A stretch of DNA of 52,043 nt from Gammaproteobacteria bacterium. GTDB lineage: Bacteria > Pseudomonadota > Gammaproteobacteria > Burkholderiales > Burkholderiaceae_C. This document shows positions 8,228 through 16,410 of the stretch, in pieces. Every line of letters begins with the position of its first letter. Position 1 is the stretch's first letter. Location of the stretch: contig JAHJOG010000265.1 of assembly GCA_018820395.1 (NCBI GenBank), positions 1 to 52,043 of the forward strand. Direction: 5' to 3'. The notes beneath the pieces were generated by a model. That model had not been told where the DNA came from. It did not search any database and was given only the letters and a program-made list of their open reading frames with translations. The position numbers and the translations under genes are program-made.

Positions 8228-9211
8228 ATGAAACGCAGAGAGTGCATTGCAACGCTGGTGGCGGGCGCCGCCCTGGCCGCGTCGAGTGGTTCAGCGTGGG
8301 CCCAGGCCGCCCCGCTCGACAAGACGCTGCGCATCGTCGTCGGCTTCCCCGCGGGTGGCGCTGGTGACTCGATCGCGCGCATGCTGGCGGTGCATCTGCG
8401 GGGAACCTACGCCACCAATGTCATCGTGGAGAACCGCGCCGGCGCGGGCGGCCGAATCGGAACCGAATACGTGAAGAACGGCGAGGCCGACGGATCCATC
8501 ATGCTGCTGTCGGCGGCGCCGATCCTGACGATCTACCCGCACATCTACAAGAAGCTGCCCTACGACACGCTGCGCGACTTCGTCCCGGTCACGTCGGTCA
8601 GTTCGTTCAACTACGCCTTCACCGTCGGCCCCGGTGTGCCGGCCAGCGTGAAGTCGCTTGCCGACTACGTGACGTGGGTCAAGGCGAACCCCGACAAGGC
8701 CGTCTTCGGCTCGCCGGCGGCCGGCGCATCGCCGCACTTTCTGGGCCTGATGTTCGGGCGCGCCATCGGCATGCCGTTGACCCACGTCGCCTACAAGGGT
8801 GGCGCGCCTCTGACCCAGGACCTGCTCGGCGGGCAGATTCCCATCGCGGTCGACGTCGCGGCGAGCCACATTCCGTATCTCGAAAGCGGCAAGCTTCGCA
8901 TACTGGCAACCAGCGGCAAGGTGCGCACGCTGCCCTCCGTCCCCACCATCGCCGAGGCGGGCTATGCGTCGCTGGAGCTGGACGAATACTTCGGCCTGTT
9001 CATGCCGGTCAAGACTCCGCCGGATCTGGTGGCGCGGATGGTGACCGCCGTGCAGGCCGCGATCAAGCAACCCGACGTGGTGGCCGGGTTGAACAAGCTG
9101 TCGTTGCCGCCGAGCGGCCCCTCGCAGCGCGATTTCGCCCGGCAGGTCGCCACGGACCTGGAGCGCTGGGGCCCGATCGTCAAGTCTTCGGGGTTCGTGG
9201 CTGAGGAGTGA
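8228..9211 (+). CDS. Bug-family tripartite tricarboxylate transporter solute-binding protein (1)
   Basis: A 327-residue periplasmic binding protein. A signal peptide with twin arginines (MKRRECIATLVAGAALAASS, cleavage near AWA-QAA) precedes the Bug hallmark IVVGFPAGGAGDSIARMLA, then ENRAGAGGRIGTEYV and YDTLRDFVPVT. Bug proteins bind carboxylates or amides and hand them to TctAB-type permeases; no permease genes are near, which is common for this expanded family in Burkholderiales. The ATG at 8228 follows a strong AGGAG. It lies 45 bases after the RraA-like gene, so it most likely captures the substrate of the surrounding pathway. Confidence 0.92.
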   Translation: MKRRECIATLVAGAALAASSGSAWAQAAPLDKTLRIVVGFPAGGAGDSIARMLAVHLRGTYATNVIVENRAGAGGRIGTEYVKNGEADGSIMLLSAAPILTIYPHIYKKLPYDTLRDFVPVTSVSSFNYAFTVGPGVPASVKSLADYVTWVKANPDKAVFGSPAAGASPHFLGLMFGRAIGMPLTHVAYKGGAPLTQDLLGGQIPIAVDVAASHIPYLESGKLRILATSGKVRTLPSVPTIAEAGYASLELDEYFGLFMPVKTPPDLVARMVTAVQAAIKQPDVVAGLNKLSLPPSGPSQRDFARQVATDLERWGPIVKSSGFVAEE

Positions 9212-9315
9212 GCGATGAAGCGCATTCCGACCGCTGAGCTGCACGTGCGGGCGTCATCGTCCGAGCGTTCTTCGACGGGCGACGCAAGCCGCGGCATGCG
9301 GCGCTGAGGTAGCTT

Positions 9316-10134
9316 GTGTACGAAGATCTATTTGGAAAGACAGCCGTCATCACCGGAGCCTCCGGGGGCATCGGCGCCGGCGTGGCGCGCGCCTTCGCGG
9401 CGCAGCGCATCGCGGTCGCCCTGTGGGACATCACGCCGAAGCCGCTCGAAGACCTGCACAAGGAATTGCAGGCTGAGGGCGCCACTGTGACGTCGCGCGT
9501 CGTCGACGTGACGGACAGCGAGGCCGTGCATGAGGCCGCTGCAGAGGCCGAGGCGGCATTGGGCGGCATCGACTTGCTGGTCAATGTCGCGGGCGGCAAC
9601 GCCGGGACGCGGCCATCGCTCATCGACGACATGCCGAGCGAGGCGTGGAGCCGGGTGATCGACGTGAACCTGTCGTCGGCCTTCCATTGCACCCATGCGT
9701 GCGCACCGGCCATGCAGCGACGCGGTGGCGGCGCGGTGGTGAACATCGCCTCCTTGGCCTCGATCACGATGTCACTGCACTTCGGAGCGAGCTACACCGC
9801 AGCGAAGGCTGGCCTGCTCGGGTTGACGCGGCATGCCGCCATGGACCTGTCGCGCATGGGCATCCGCGTCAATGCCGTGCTGCCCGGCCCGGTGATCACC
9901 GAAGTGATGCGTCTGCATGCCTCCCGCAGCAGCCTGATCGACGACCTGCCCAAGCAGGTTCCACTGGGCCGCTGGGTCGAGGTGGAAGACGTGGCGAACG
10001 CCGTGCTGTTCCTGTCCGCCAAGGCCTCGTCGGCCACAACGGGCGCACATCTCATCGTCGACTGCGGGCTGCACATCGGCAGCCCATCCCCGCCGCATAT
10101 CTACTTCGCGCAACGCGCACCCGGTGCGGCCTGA
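9316..10134 (+). CDS. SDR-family oxidoreductase (second in block)
   Basis: A 272-residue classical short-chain dehydrogenase with TGASGGIG (13-20), a VNVAGG region (89-94) in place of NNAG, and S146 with Y160/K164 as catalytic residues. The acidic residue after beta-2 (LWDIT) suggests NAD(H). It starts with GTG at 9316, preceded by GAGG. The C-terminus ends in a short extension (IGSPSPPHIYFAQRAPGAA) beyond the usual TGxxxxVDGG region, which here reads TGAHLIVDCG. It is about 100 bases downstream of the Bug gene. Two SDRs in one block suggest successive oxidations or two stereoisomers. Confidence 0.86.
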   Translation: MYEDLFGKTAVITGASGGIGAGVARAFAAQRIAVALWDITPKPLEDLHKELQAEGATVTSRVVDVTDSEAVHEAAAEAEAALGGIDLLVNVAGGNAGTRPSLIDDMPSEAWSRVIDVNLSSAFHCTHACAPAMQRRGGGAVVNIASLASITMSLHFGASYTAAKAGLLGLTRHAAMDLSRMGIRVNAVLPGPVITEVMRLHASRSSLIDDLPKQVPLGRWVEVEDVANAVLFLSAKASSATTGAHLIVDCGLHIGSPSPPHIYFAQRAPGAA

Positions 10135-10171
10135 AGCCGGCTCACCCGGATCATCGCCAAGGACCCGCAAC

Positions 10172-10576
10172 ATGACACTGCCCCACATCGCCCGCGCCCC
10201 GAAGGACGAGGATTTCAAGTCGGACGGTCCACGCCCGTTCTTCGCCTACGCAGACACCGGCCTCGGAAAGAACACCGACGGCCGATTCGGCGCCAGCATC
10301 GTGCGCACGGTCCGGGCCGTAAAGCCGGGCGACGGCACCGGCTGGCACTACCACCATGCGGAGCTGCAGCTGATCTACGTGATCCGCGGCCATGCCGTGC
10401 TGGACTACGCAGGCATCGGAAGGACCGTGCTGAAGGCCGGCGACATGGTCTACCAGCCCAAGGGCGTCAGGCACGACGTGGTCGAAGTGTCCGAAGGGTA
10501 CGAGCACATCGAGATCGACATGCCTGCCTCGTTCGAAACGACCAGCGTGGCCGACCCGACGAACGAAGTCGCTTAG
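10172..10576 (+). CDS. Small single-domain cupin protein
   Basis: A 134-residue cupin. The first motif GTGWHYHHAELQLIYVIRG supplies H59, H61 and E64 as metal ligands; the second motif region (GDMVYQPKGVRHDVVE) supplies H101. Small cupins of this kind act as isomerases, dioxygenases or decarboxylases, or only bind a ligand. It is the last gene of the SDR-RraA-Bug-SDR block (38 bases after the second SDR), so it probably works on a pathway intermediate. The ATG at 10172 is taken; the upstream open frame has no sign of being translated. Confidence 0.8.
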   Translation: MTLPHIARAPKDEDFKSDGPRPFFAYADTGLGKNTDGRFGASIVRTVRAVKPGDGTGWHYHHAELQLIYVIRGHAVLDYAGIGRTVLKAGDMVYQPKGVRHDVVEVSEGYEHIEIDMPASFETTSVADPTNEVA

Positions 10577-10589
10577 GTCCCGCGGCCCA

Positions 10590-11162
10590 CTACCCCGCCG
10601 AAAGCACCAGCAACGCCCGCGCCCGCGCGCGACCCACCCGCGCGAGCCGGTGCGCGACATAACCCGGGAAGTGGATGCAGTCGCCCACGGTCAGTCGCTC
10701 GGAATGGTCCGTGAAGATCACGTCGATGGTGCCGGCGAGCACGTAGATCATTTCCTGCCCTTCGTGCTGCGCCTCGACGAGGCCGCCGCTTTGGCCGGGG
10801 TAGACGACGAAGGCTTCGAAGTCGCGCACCGAATGCCCATGGAGCAAGGGGATGAAGCCGTGCGGAGCGGGCTCGGCGGCGGTCATGGGCTCGCCCTGGT
10901 CGGCGGCGCGGGTGACCTTGATGTCGGTCTTGTCGAGCGTTTCGCCGACCAGGTGGCCGATGGTGACGCCGAGCGCCTTGGCCAGGCGCGAGATGGTGGC
11001 GATGGACGGGGTCTTGAGTCCGCGCTCGATGCGCGAGACGTGGGCCTTGTTGACGTCGATGGCCTGGGCTAGTTCTTCGACCGTCATGGACCGCGCCCGG
11101 CGCAGGGTTCTCACGCGCGGCCCGATGTGGATGGCGGGGGGACGGGGCTTGGCGGCTGTCAT
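10590..11162 (-). CDS. XRE-family regulator with C-terminal cupin domain
   Basis: A 190-residue regulator. A Cro/C1-type helix-turn-helix spans about residues 18-72 (LAQAIDVNKAHVSRIERGLK), and a cupin sensor domain about 110-185 (EGQEMIYVLAGTIDVIF). Regulators of this type often sense a small metabolite through the cupin and repress a neighbouring catabolic operon. It diverges from the class II aldolase and TRAP genes; repeated GTCAAC/GTTGAC elements lie in the spacer. The ATG at 11162 (MTAAKPRPPAIHIGPRVR) is preferred over an in-frame ATG at 11210, which lies inside those elements. Confidence 0.85.
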   Translation of the reverse strand: MTAAKPRPPAIHIGPRVRTLRRARSMTVEELAQAIDVNKAHVSRIERGLKTPSIATISRLAKALGVTIGHLVGETLDKTDIKVTRAADQGEPMTAAEPAPHGFIPLLHGHSVRDFEAFVVYPGQSGGLVEAQHEGQEMIYVLAGTIDVIFTDHSERLTVGDCIHFPGYVAHRLARVGRARARALLVLSAG

Positions 11163-11174
11163 GCGAGAGCGATG

Positions 11175-11203
11175 TTGACACGGTTCCGCATGCCACCTAC
11201 ATT
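11175..11203 (+). promoter_or_regulatory. Sigma-70 promoter for the class II aldolase/TRAP operon
   Basis: TTGACA (11175-11180) is a perfect -35 box. After exactly 17 bases comes TACATT (11198-11203), matching four of six positions of TATAAT. It points to the aldolase gene at 11286, giving a leader of about 75 bases. Confidence 0.6.
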
Positions 11204-11205
11204 CA

Positions 11206-11237
11206 GTCAACTTGTTGACCTAAGTCAACTTTGTTGC
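11206..11237. promoter_or_regulatory. Candidate operator pair for the XRE-cupin regulator
   Basis: Two similar dyads stand side by side: GTCAACTTGTTGAC at 11206-11219 (6-bp arms, 2-base spacer) and GTCAACTTTGTTGCC at 11224-11237 (one arm imperfect). A third GTTGAC half site overlaps the -35 box (11174-11179). The first dyad covers the expected transcription start, so binding would block initiation. Assignment to the neighbouring XRE-cupin protein is inference. Confidence 0.55.
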
Positions 11238-11285
11238 CCAAAAGGCACCGAGCAACATCATCGCCATCCGGCGGAGGCCACGACC

Positions 11286-12062
11286 ATGACCGACCACAGT
11301 GCGCTGCGCGACAGCGTCGACCGCGAGCTGCGCGAAAAGCTGCAGCCCACGCGCTATTCGAAGATCGAGCAACTCACGCTGGCGTGCAGGATGCTGGCGG
11401 CCGAGGGCCACTGGGCCAATGGCCTCGCAGGCCAGATCACGGCGCGCGGGGACGAGCCCGACACGTACCTCACGCTGCGCTTCGGCCTCGGCGCCGACGA
11501 GGCGGTGCCCGCCAGCTTCATCGCGACCGATGGCGATCTGCGCGCGCTCGACGGCGTGTCGCTGCCCAACCCGGCAACGCGTTTTCATCTGTGGGTCTAC
11601 AAGCACCATCCGGAGGTGCAGTCGATCGTGCACACGCATCCGGAGGGCGTGTCGGCGCTGGGGATGGTGGGCCGCACGATCGAGATCTCGCACATGGACG
11701 CGACGCCCTTCTACGAGAACTGCGCCTACCTGCCCGACTGGCCGGGGCTGCCGATCACCGACGACGAGGGGCGCATCATTTCGACGGCACTGGGCACCAA
11801 GAGTGCGCTGCTGCTGGCGCACCACGGCTTGCTGACGGCGGGCAAGACGATCGCCGAGGCGGCGGTGCTGGCGCTGTGGATGGAGCAGGCCGCGCAGGTG
11901 CAGCTCAAGGCGGCGGCGGTCGGCACGATCAAGCCCGTGGCGCCGGAGCTGGCGAAGGAGTCGCGCGACTTCCTGCTCAAGCCCGAGATCACCGACCTGA
12001 CTTTTCAGTATTTCGCGCGGCGCGTGCTGCGTGCCGATCCTGCCTGCCTCGACGCCGGCTGA
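11286..12062 (+). CDS. Class II aldolase/adducin-family protein
   Basis: A 258-residue protein of the class II aldolase (fuculose-1-phosphate aldolase/adducin) family. The zinc ligands are visible as H116 and H118 in IVHTHPEG and H179 or H180 in LLLAHHGLL. Members cleave or decarboxylate hydroxy-acid substrates with a zinc-bound enediolate. The phosphate-binding pattern is not obvious, so a non-phosphorylated acid substrate is plausible. The ATG at 11286 follows GGAGG at about 12 bases. It forms a two-gene operon with the TRAP solute-binding protein 38 bases downstream. Confidence 0.86.
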   Translation: MTDHSALRDSVDRELREKLQPTRYSKIEQLTLACRMLAAEGHWANGLAGQITARGDEPDTYLTLRFGLGADEAVPASFIATDGDLRALDGVSLPNPATRFHLWVYKHHPEVQSIVHTHPEGVSALGMVGRTIEISHMDATPFYENCAYLPDWPGLPITDDEGRIISTALGTKSALLLAHHGLLTAGKTIAEAAVLALWMEQAAQVQLKAAAVGTIKPVAPELAKESRDFLLKPEITDLTFQYFARRVLRADPACLDAG

Positions 12063-12100
12063 AGCCGACCGACCTCCGACAGCCACCCCGAAAGACCCCC

Positions 12101-13180
12101 ATGAAAAGACGCGCTTTGATGTTGACGGGCGGCGCAGCCGTCGCGCTCGCCGCTCCCGCCTTCGCCCAAGAGGCGCCGAAGGTGCTGTGGCGCATGCCGT
12201 CGAGCTTTCCCAAGTCGCTCGACACGGTGTATGGCGGCGCGACCGCGATCGCGAGCATCGTCAGCGAGATGACCAACGGGCGCTTCGAGATCCGGCCTTC
12301 GGGCGCGGGCGAGCTGGTGCCTCCGCTGTCGATCCTCGATGCGGTGCAGGCCAACACGGTCGAGTGCGGCCACACGGCCGGCTTCTATTACGTGGGCAAG
12401 GAACCGGCGCTGGTGTTCGACACCGGCGTTCCTTTCGGCATGACGCCGCGGCAGCACATGGCCTGGATGCAGGAAGGCGGCGGCATGGCCTTGATGAACG
12501 AGGTGTACGGCCGCTTCGGCGTGGTGCAGATGCCCTGCGGCAACACAGGCGCGCAGATGGGCGGCTGGTTTCGCAAAGAGATCAAGACGCCCAAGGATTT
12601 CGACGGCTTGCGCATGCGCGTGCCCGGGCTGCTCGGCAAGGTGTACGCCAAGCTCGGCGCCCTGCCGCAGCAGCTGGCCGGCTCGGACGTGTACCCCTCG
12701 CTGGAAAAAGGCGTGCTCGACGCGGCAGAGTTCGTCGGGCCTTACGACGACGAGAAGCTCGGCCTCTCGAAGGTCGCTCGCTATTACTACGCACCGGGCG
12801 TGATGGAGCTCGGCGCATCGCTGTGCTTCATCGCCAACCGCTCGGCCTGGGAGAGCCTGCCGGCCAACTACAAGGCGGCCCTGCAGGCGGCGTGCGCGCA
12901 GGCCAACATCGGCATGCTGGCGAAATACGACGCGCGCAACATCGCAGCGCTCAAGCGCATCGTCGGCGCGGGCGCCAAGCTGAGCTTCTGGCCCAAGCCG
13001 GTGATGGACGCCATGCTGCGCGCCACGCAAGAGGTGCTAAAGGAAGAGTCCGCCGCCAACCCCGTGTTCGCCAAGGTGCACGGCCAGTGGCGTGCGTTCC
13101 TGGACGACATGCAGTTCTGGGCGTCGATCAACGACGGGGCGGCTGAGCAGTACTTGTTGACTGTGCGGCGCAAGAGCTGA
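12101..13180 (+). CDS. TRAP transporter solute-binding protein, DctP family
   Basis: A 359-residue periplasmic binding protein. The signal peptide is MKRRALMLTGGAAVALAAPA (cleavage near AFA-QEAP), then VLWRMPSSFPKSLDTVYGG, and further on the DctP signature FDGLRMRVPGLLGKVYAKLGA with the carboxylate-binding arginine (R in LRMRVPG). TRAP systems import organic acids by sodium symport and need DctQ and DctM membrane subunits; neither is in the window, so this is an orphan binding protein or its permease lies elsewhere. It is co-transcribed with the class II aldolase, so the imported acid is probably that enzyme's substrate or precursor. Confidence 0.9.
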   Translation: MKRRALMLTGGAAVALAAPAFAQEAPKVLWRMPSSFPKSLDTVYGGATAIASIVSEMTNGRFEIRPSGAGELVPPLSILDAVQANTVECGHTAGFYYVGKEPALVFDTGVPFGMTPRQHMAWMQEGGGMALMNEVYGRFGVVQMPCGNTGAQMGGWFRKEIKTPKDFDGLRMRVPGLLGKVYAKLGALPQQLAGSDVYPSLEKGVLDAAEFVGPYDDEKLGLSKVARYYYAPGVMELGASLCFIANRSAWESLPANYKAALQAACAQANIGMLAKYDARNIAALKRIVGAGAKLSFWPKPVMDAMLRATQEVLKEESAANPVFAKVHGQWRAFLDDMQFWASINDGAAEQYLLTVRRKS

Positions 13181-13195
13181 AGCGCGGGGCGCAGC

Positions 13196-15052
13196 TTAGG
13201 CGCTCGGAACATGGAACACGCTGCAGGGGATGCGCGTGTCGATCCAGTGTTCGGTGTCCATGCGCCTGCTGGTCGAGTCGGTCGGCACAGGCGGCGCCGA
13301 GCTTCCTGCACGGCGGCGCCACAGGTGCACCGAGATGCAGAAGGCATAGCCGCTGTTGCTGCTGCCCGTGACGTAGAGCGCAAGCGCCTGGTCGTCTTCC
13401 AGCGATACCGGATGGTTTTCCAGCAGGATTTCCTTGACTTCAGGCAACCACAGATCGTGGTAAGTCTCGTAGACCCACGGCCACGCATCGGGCCGTGCGG
13501 GGCAGTCGATCTCGCCGCCGAAATGACGGCCGTACGCGAGGGGTGCACTTGCCATGCAATCGGCCAGCGCTTGCGCGAAGCGGCGCTTGAAGTCTTCGTC
13601 GGCCTTTTGCTCCTTGATGACACCTCGAAGCCTGGTCAGCAGTGCGTCGGCGTCGGCGAAGCGCTGCCGAGAAATGTCCCGGTCCGGGTCGGCCCGCTTT
13701 GCCGTGTTGTCCAGCATTCGCAAACTGGCTTCGAGCTGCGTCTTAAGCGATGGCTCGAGCTTGTACTGCGCGCATAGCTCGGCCATGTCTTGCAGGTCCG
13801 CGAGCATGTAAGCGGCATAGCGGCGCAAGCCTTCGAAGTGAACCGAGCCGAAAGGGGCACGTTGGGGCGGCGCCACGCCGGTGTTCGGTGCATCACCCCG
13901 GCCGCCTCGCGCTTCGCGACCGCGCCCGGCATTCTTGCCCCTGGCGGGCTGCTTGCCCTTCGACGGAGTCGGCATCGGCTTTTCTGCCAGGGTCTTCTTG
14001 TCAGGTGCGCTGACCGGCCCGTCGATCCACTCGACCAGCTTCTCGATGGGCCAGTTGTATGCCGCGTCGATGGAAGCGTCCCTGGGTGCAGGAAGCTCCG
14101 ACGCCTTGGACCGGGCGAGTTCGGCCTTTTTCCACCGTGCCTGCAAGCGTTGCCAGAGGCTTTGCTTGATCAGGAGCACTGCACGAATGTCGTCTGCAAA
14201 GCGCCCGAATTCCACCCCTTGCTCCAGGGCCTGCGCGGTCGCCAGAAATATGGCGCGGTTTGCCGCGTCGTATCGGTCACGGCATCTGACCTTCGCCAGA
14301 TTCAGCTGGCGCCGCAGCGACTTGGTGGACCCGCTCGCATGAGACCGAGACAGCGCGCCGTGGAGTTCCTCCATCCAGATGACATCTCGACCCGATAGCT
14401 CCATTTGGGCCCAACGCATCCAGGGGGGGATCAATGAGCGCGAATCGGGATCGCGCATGGCCCATTCCGCCCACTCGATGCGCCTGAGGATCTCTGGTTC
14501 AGGCGCAGTGCACACGGTGGAGATCAAGACCCGGCCATCCGAGGTGCCCTTCCAAGCATCCACGAACTGGTCCAGGCGTCGGCCCACATCGGAATCGAAC
14601 GGAAGCGTATAGCGCAGCAGGCCGGCGACCAATTGCGCCGTTGGCATCACTTCGACGTCCGGAATGAGCTTGAGCATGGTCGTGAGCAATCGATGCTGGG
14701 CCTTGCTGATCAGCTGAGTGGTCCATGAAACCAGCGTGTCGTAGAAGAGCTCTTCGCGTGCGGCGACGTGGCTCGCGTTCTTGCTGGCGTGCAGCAACAT
14801 CCACGCGGAGAACTCTTGGAAGAACGGGTCCGACGAAACGCACACGAGGTATTCGAGTTCGGATTCCCATGCCTTCCAGTCGGAGTCGGACGGAAGCTTC
14901 GGCTTGATCACGCGCAACAGCTCGCCAGCTCGCCGACGGGTCGCCGCCGTGCCGGGCAGTTCGGCGTTGTCAAGAAACACTGCCTGCGACAAGCGGAGGA
15001 AGCCCACGTCGTAGGCACCCTTGTCGGGGACGAAGACGAAGAAACTGAACAT
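13196..15052 (-). CDS. Large hypothetical protein, unknown function
   Basis: A 618-residue protein, no signal peptide or membrane segment. It begins MFSFFVFVPDKGAYDVGFLR, and the ATG at 15052 has an excellent AAGGAG ribosome binding site. The first 340 residues look helical, rich in tryptophan and arginine. A low-complexity basic linker rich in Gly/Arg/Lys (about 364-387) follows, then a second mostly helical region and a C-terminal part (MDTEHWIDTRIPCSVFHVPS). I recognise no domain. The two-domain shape with a basic linker would suit a nucleic-acid or protein-binding scaffold, but that is a guess. It runs opposite to the PA2169 gene, with 288 bases between the two starts. Confidence 0.72.
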   Translation of the reverse strand: MFSFFVFVPDKGAYDVGFLRLSQAVFLDNAELPGTAATRRRAGELLRVIKPKLPSDSDWKAWESELEYLVCVSSDPFFQEFSAWMLLHASKNASHVAAREELFYDTLVSWTTQLISKAQHRLLTTMLKLIPDVEVMPTAQLVAGLLRYTLPFDSDVGRRLDQFVDAWKGTSDGRVLISTVCTAPEPEILRRIEWAEWAMRDPDSRSLIPPWMRWAQMELSGRDVIWMEELHGALSRSHASGSTKSLRRQLNLAKVRCRDRYDAANRAIFLATAQALEQGVEFGRFADDIRAVLLIKQSLWQRLQARWKKAELARSKASELPAPRDASIDAAYNWPIEKLVEWIDGPVSAPDKKTLAEKPMPTPSKGKQPARGKNAGRGREARGGRGDAPNTGVAPPQRAPFGSVHFEGLRRYAAYMLADLQDMAELCAQYKLEPSLKTQLEASLRMLDNTAKRADPDRDISRQRFADADALLTRLRGVIKEQKADEDFKRRFAQALADCMASAPLAYGRHFGGEIDCPARPDAWPWVYETYHDLWLPEVKEILLENHPVSLEDDQALALYVTGSSNSGYAFCISVHLWRRRAGSSAPPVPTDSTSRRMDTEHWIDTRIPCSVFHVPSA

Positions 15053-15340
15053 CGGCGCTCCTTTCCTGCACTGCCGGCCGGGGCATTCTTGCCGTATGAC
15101 GCGCGATGCCGCCATGCGCTCAATTCACGAGCCGAAGGGCAGCTCGGGAGGCCATTGGGTCGGCGAGCTTGCAGACGTCCATTGCGCGGGCGCGCGGACC
15201 GCACGCGCGCTCGACGTGCAGGACTACGTCGACGATGTCGCCGCGACCACAACGAGGCTGCCGACCGAGCGCCATTCTTTCTTTCCGCTCTTCGTCGAAG
15301 AGGACAACTGCCCTGGTGCAGGGCATTCAAGGAGAAACAC

Positions 15341-16342
15341 ATGGCAACGGACGACGGTCAACTCGGCAACGGTCAACCCAATCGCGATCCCATCACGGGT
15401 GCTCCCGGTGCGCATCCTGTCGGAACCGGTCTGGGTGCGACGGGCGGTGCGTTGGCTGGTGCAGCTGCCGGCGCGCTGGCCGGCCCGGTGGGCGCAGCGG
15501 TCGGGCTGGTCGCGGGCGCGGTGGTTGGCGGGCTCGGCGGCAAGGCCGCGGCGGAAGGCATCAACCCGACGATGGAGGAAGCTTACTGGCGCGAGAACTA
15601 TGCAAAGGAAGCGTATGTGGAATCGGGTCGGCCCTACGACGACTACGGCCCTGCCTATGAAATGGGATGGTCGCGCCGCGCCGAGCAGGATGCCGACTTC
15701 GACGCGATCGAGCCTGCATTGGCCACCGAATGGGAAACGCGCCGTGGCTCCTCGAGCCTGGACTGGCCCGCAGCTCGGCCGGCAACCCGCGCCGCGTGGG
15801 ACCGCGTGGACCGCACGTACAACGATTCACCGGACGACACCTATCTTGGCAAGCAGGCCAACGGCAGCGACATCGTCAACCACGACGATCTGTCGCACGA
15901 CGACGTGGTCGACATCCTGAACGACCTGCTCGAAAACGCGCGCGATGGCGAATACGGATTCCGCACCTGTGCAGAGCAGGTCGAAAGCGCGAACGTGAAG
16001 CAGGTGTTCGCGAGCCGGGCCGACGGTTGCCGGCAAGCCGGCGACGAACTCGTGGCGCTGATCCGCAACTACGGCGGCGAGCCGGCTTCGGGCGGAACGG
16101 CGGCGGGTGCGATGCACCGCGGCTGGGTGCAGCTCAAGGGCAGCGTGGGTGCAGACAGCGAACTGTCGATGCTCGAATCGTGCGAGCGCGGCGAAGACAC
16201 CGGCATCGCGCGCTATCGCAAGGCGCTGAAGCAGAGCCTGCCGGCGGACGTGCGCGCGGTGGTGCAGAAGCAGGCCGACGGCGCGCAGCGCAACCACGAC
16301 CAGATTCGCGACCTGCGCAATGCGGCGCGCGAGCGCAGCTGA
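15341..16342 (+). CDS. Glycine-zipper protein with PA2169/DUF2383 four-helix domain
   Basis: A 333-residue protein. Residues 27-70 are a Gly/Ala-rich zipper (GTGLGATGGALAGAAAGALA...), able to insert in or associate with a membrane. A tyrosine- and aspartate-rich middle follows (80-170), then a C-terminal ferritin-like four-helix bundle of the PA2169/DUF2383 family (about 182-330, from LSHDDVVDILNDLLENARDG). PA2169-type proteins are associated with stress and stationary phase; their molecular role is not established. The start is the ATG at 15341, with GGAG 8 bases upstream. The 288-base region before it, shared with the divergent 618-residue gene, holds no gene I can support. Confidence 0.85.
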   Translation: MATDDGQLGNGQPNRDPITGAPGAHPVGTGLGATGGALAGAAAGALAGPVGAAVGLVAGAVVGGLGGKAAAEGINPTMEEAYWRENYAKEAYVESGRPYDDYGPAYEMGWSRRAEQDADFDAIEPALATEWETRRGSSSLDWPAARPATRAAWDRVDRTYNDSPDDTYLGKQANGSDIVNHDDLSHDDVVDILNDLLENARDGEYGFRTCAEQVESANVKQVFASRADGCRQAGDELVALIRNYGGEPASGGTAAGAMHRGWVQLKGSVGADSELSMLESCERGEDTGIARYRKALKQSLPADVRAVVQKQADGAQRNHDQIRDLRNAARERS

Positions 16343-16352
16343 CGCACTGAAG

Positions 16353-16397
16353 AGCCGAGCCACGGCTTTCGCGACCAGCGGCAGACGCATCGGCGTC
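16353..16397. terminator. Short hairpins between two convergent genes
   Basis: AGCCG/CGGCT (16353-16367) followed by TT, and GACGC/GCGTC (16384-16397), lie between the PA2169 stop and the CoA-transferase B stop. Stems are only 5 bp and U-tracts are poor, so termination is only suggested. Confidence 0.28.
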
Positions 16398-16410
16398 GCG
16401 CTGTCGCGCC

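Noticed and set aside
14768..15340. In-frame upstream extension of the PA2169-type gene
   Set aside because: It overlaps the divergent gene, is Arg-rich and domain-free, and a strong ribosome binding site supports the ATG at 15341.
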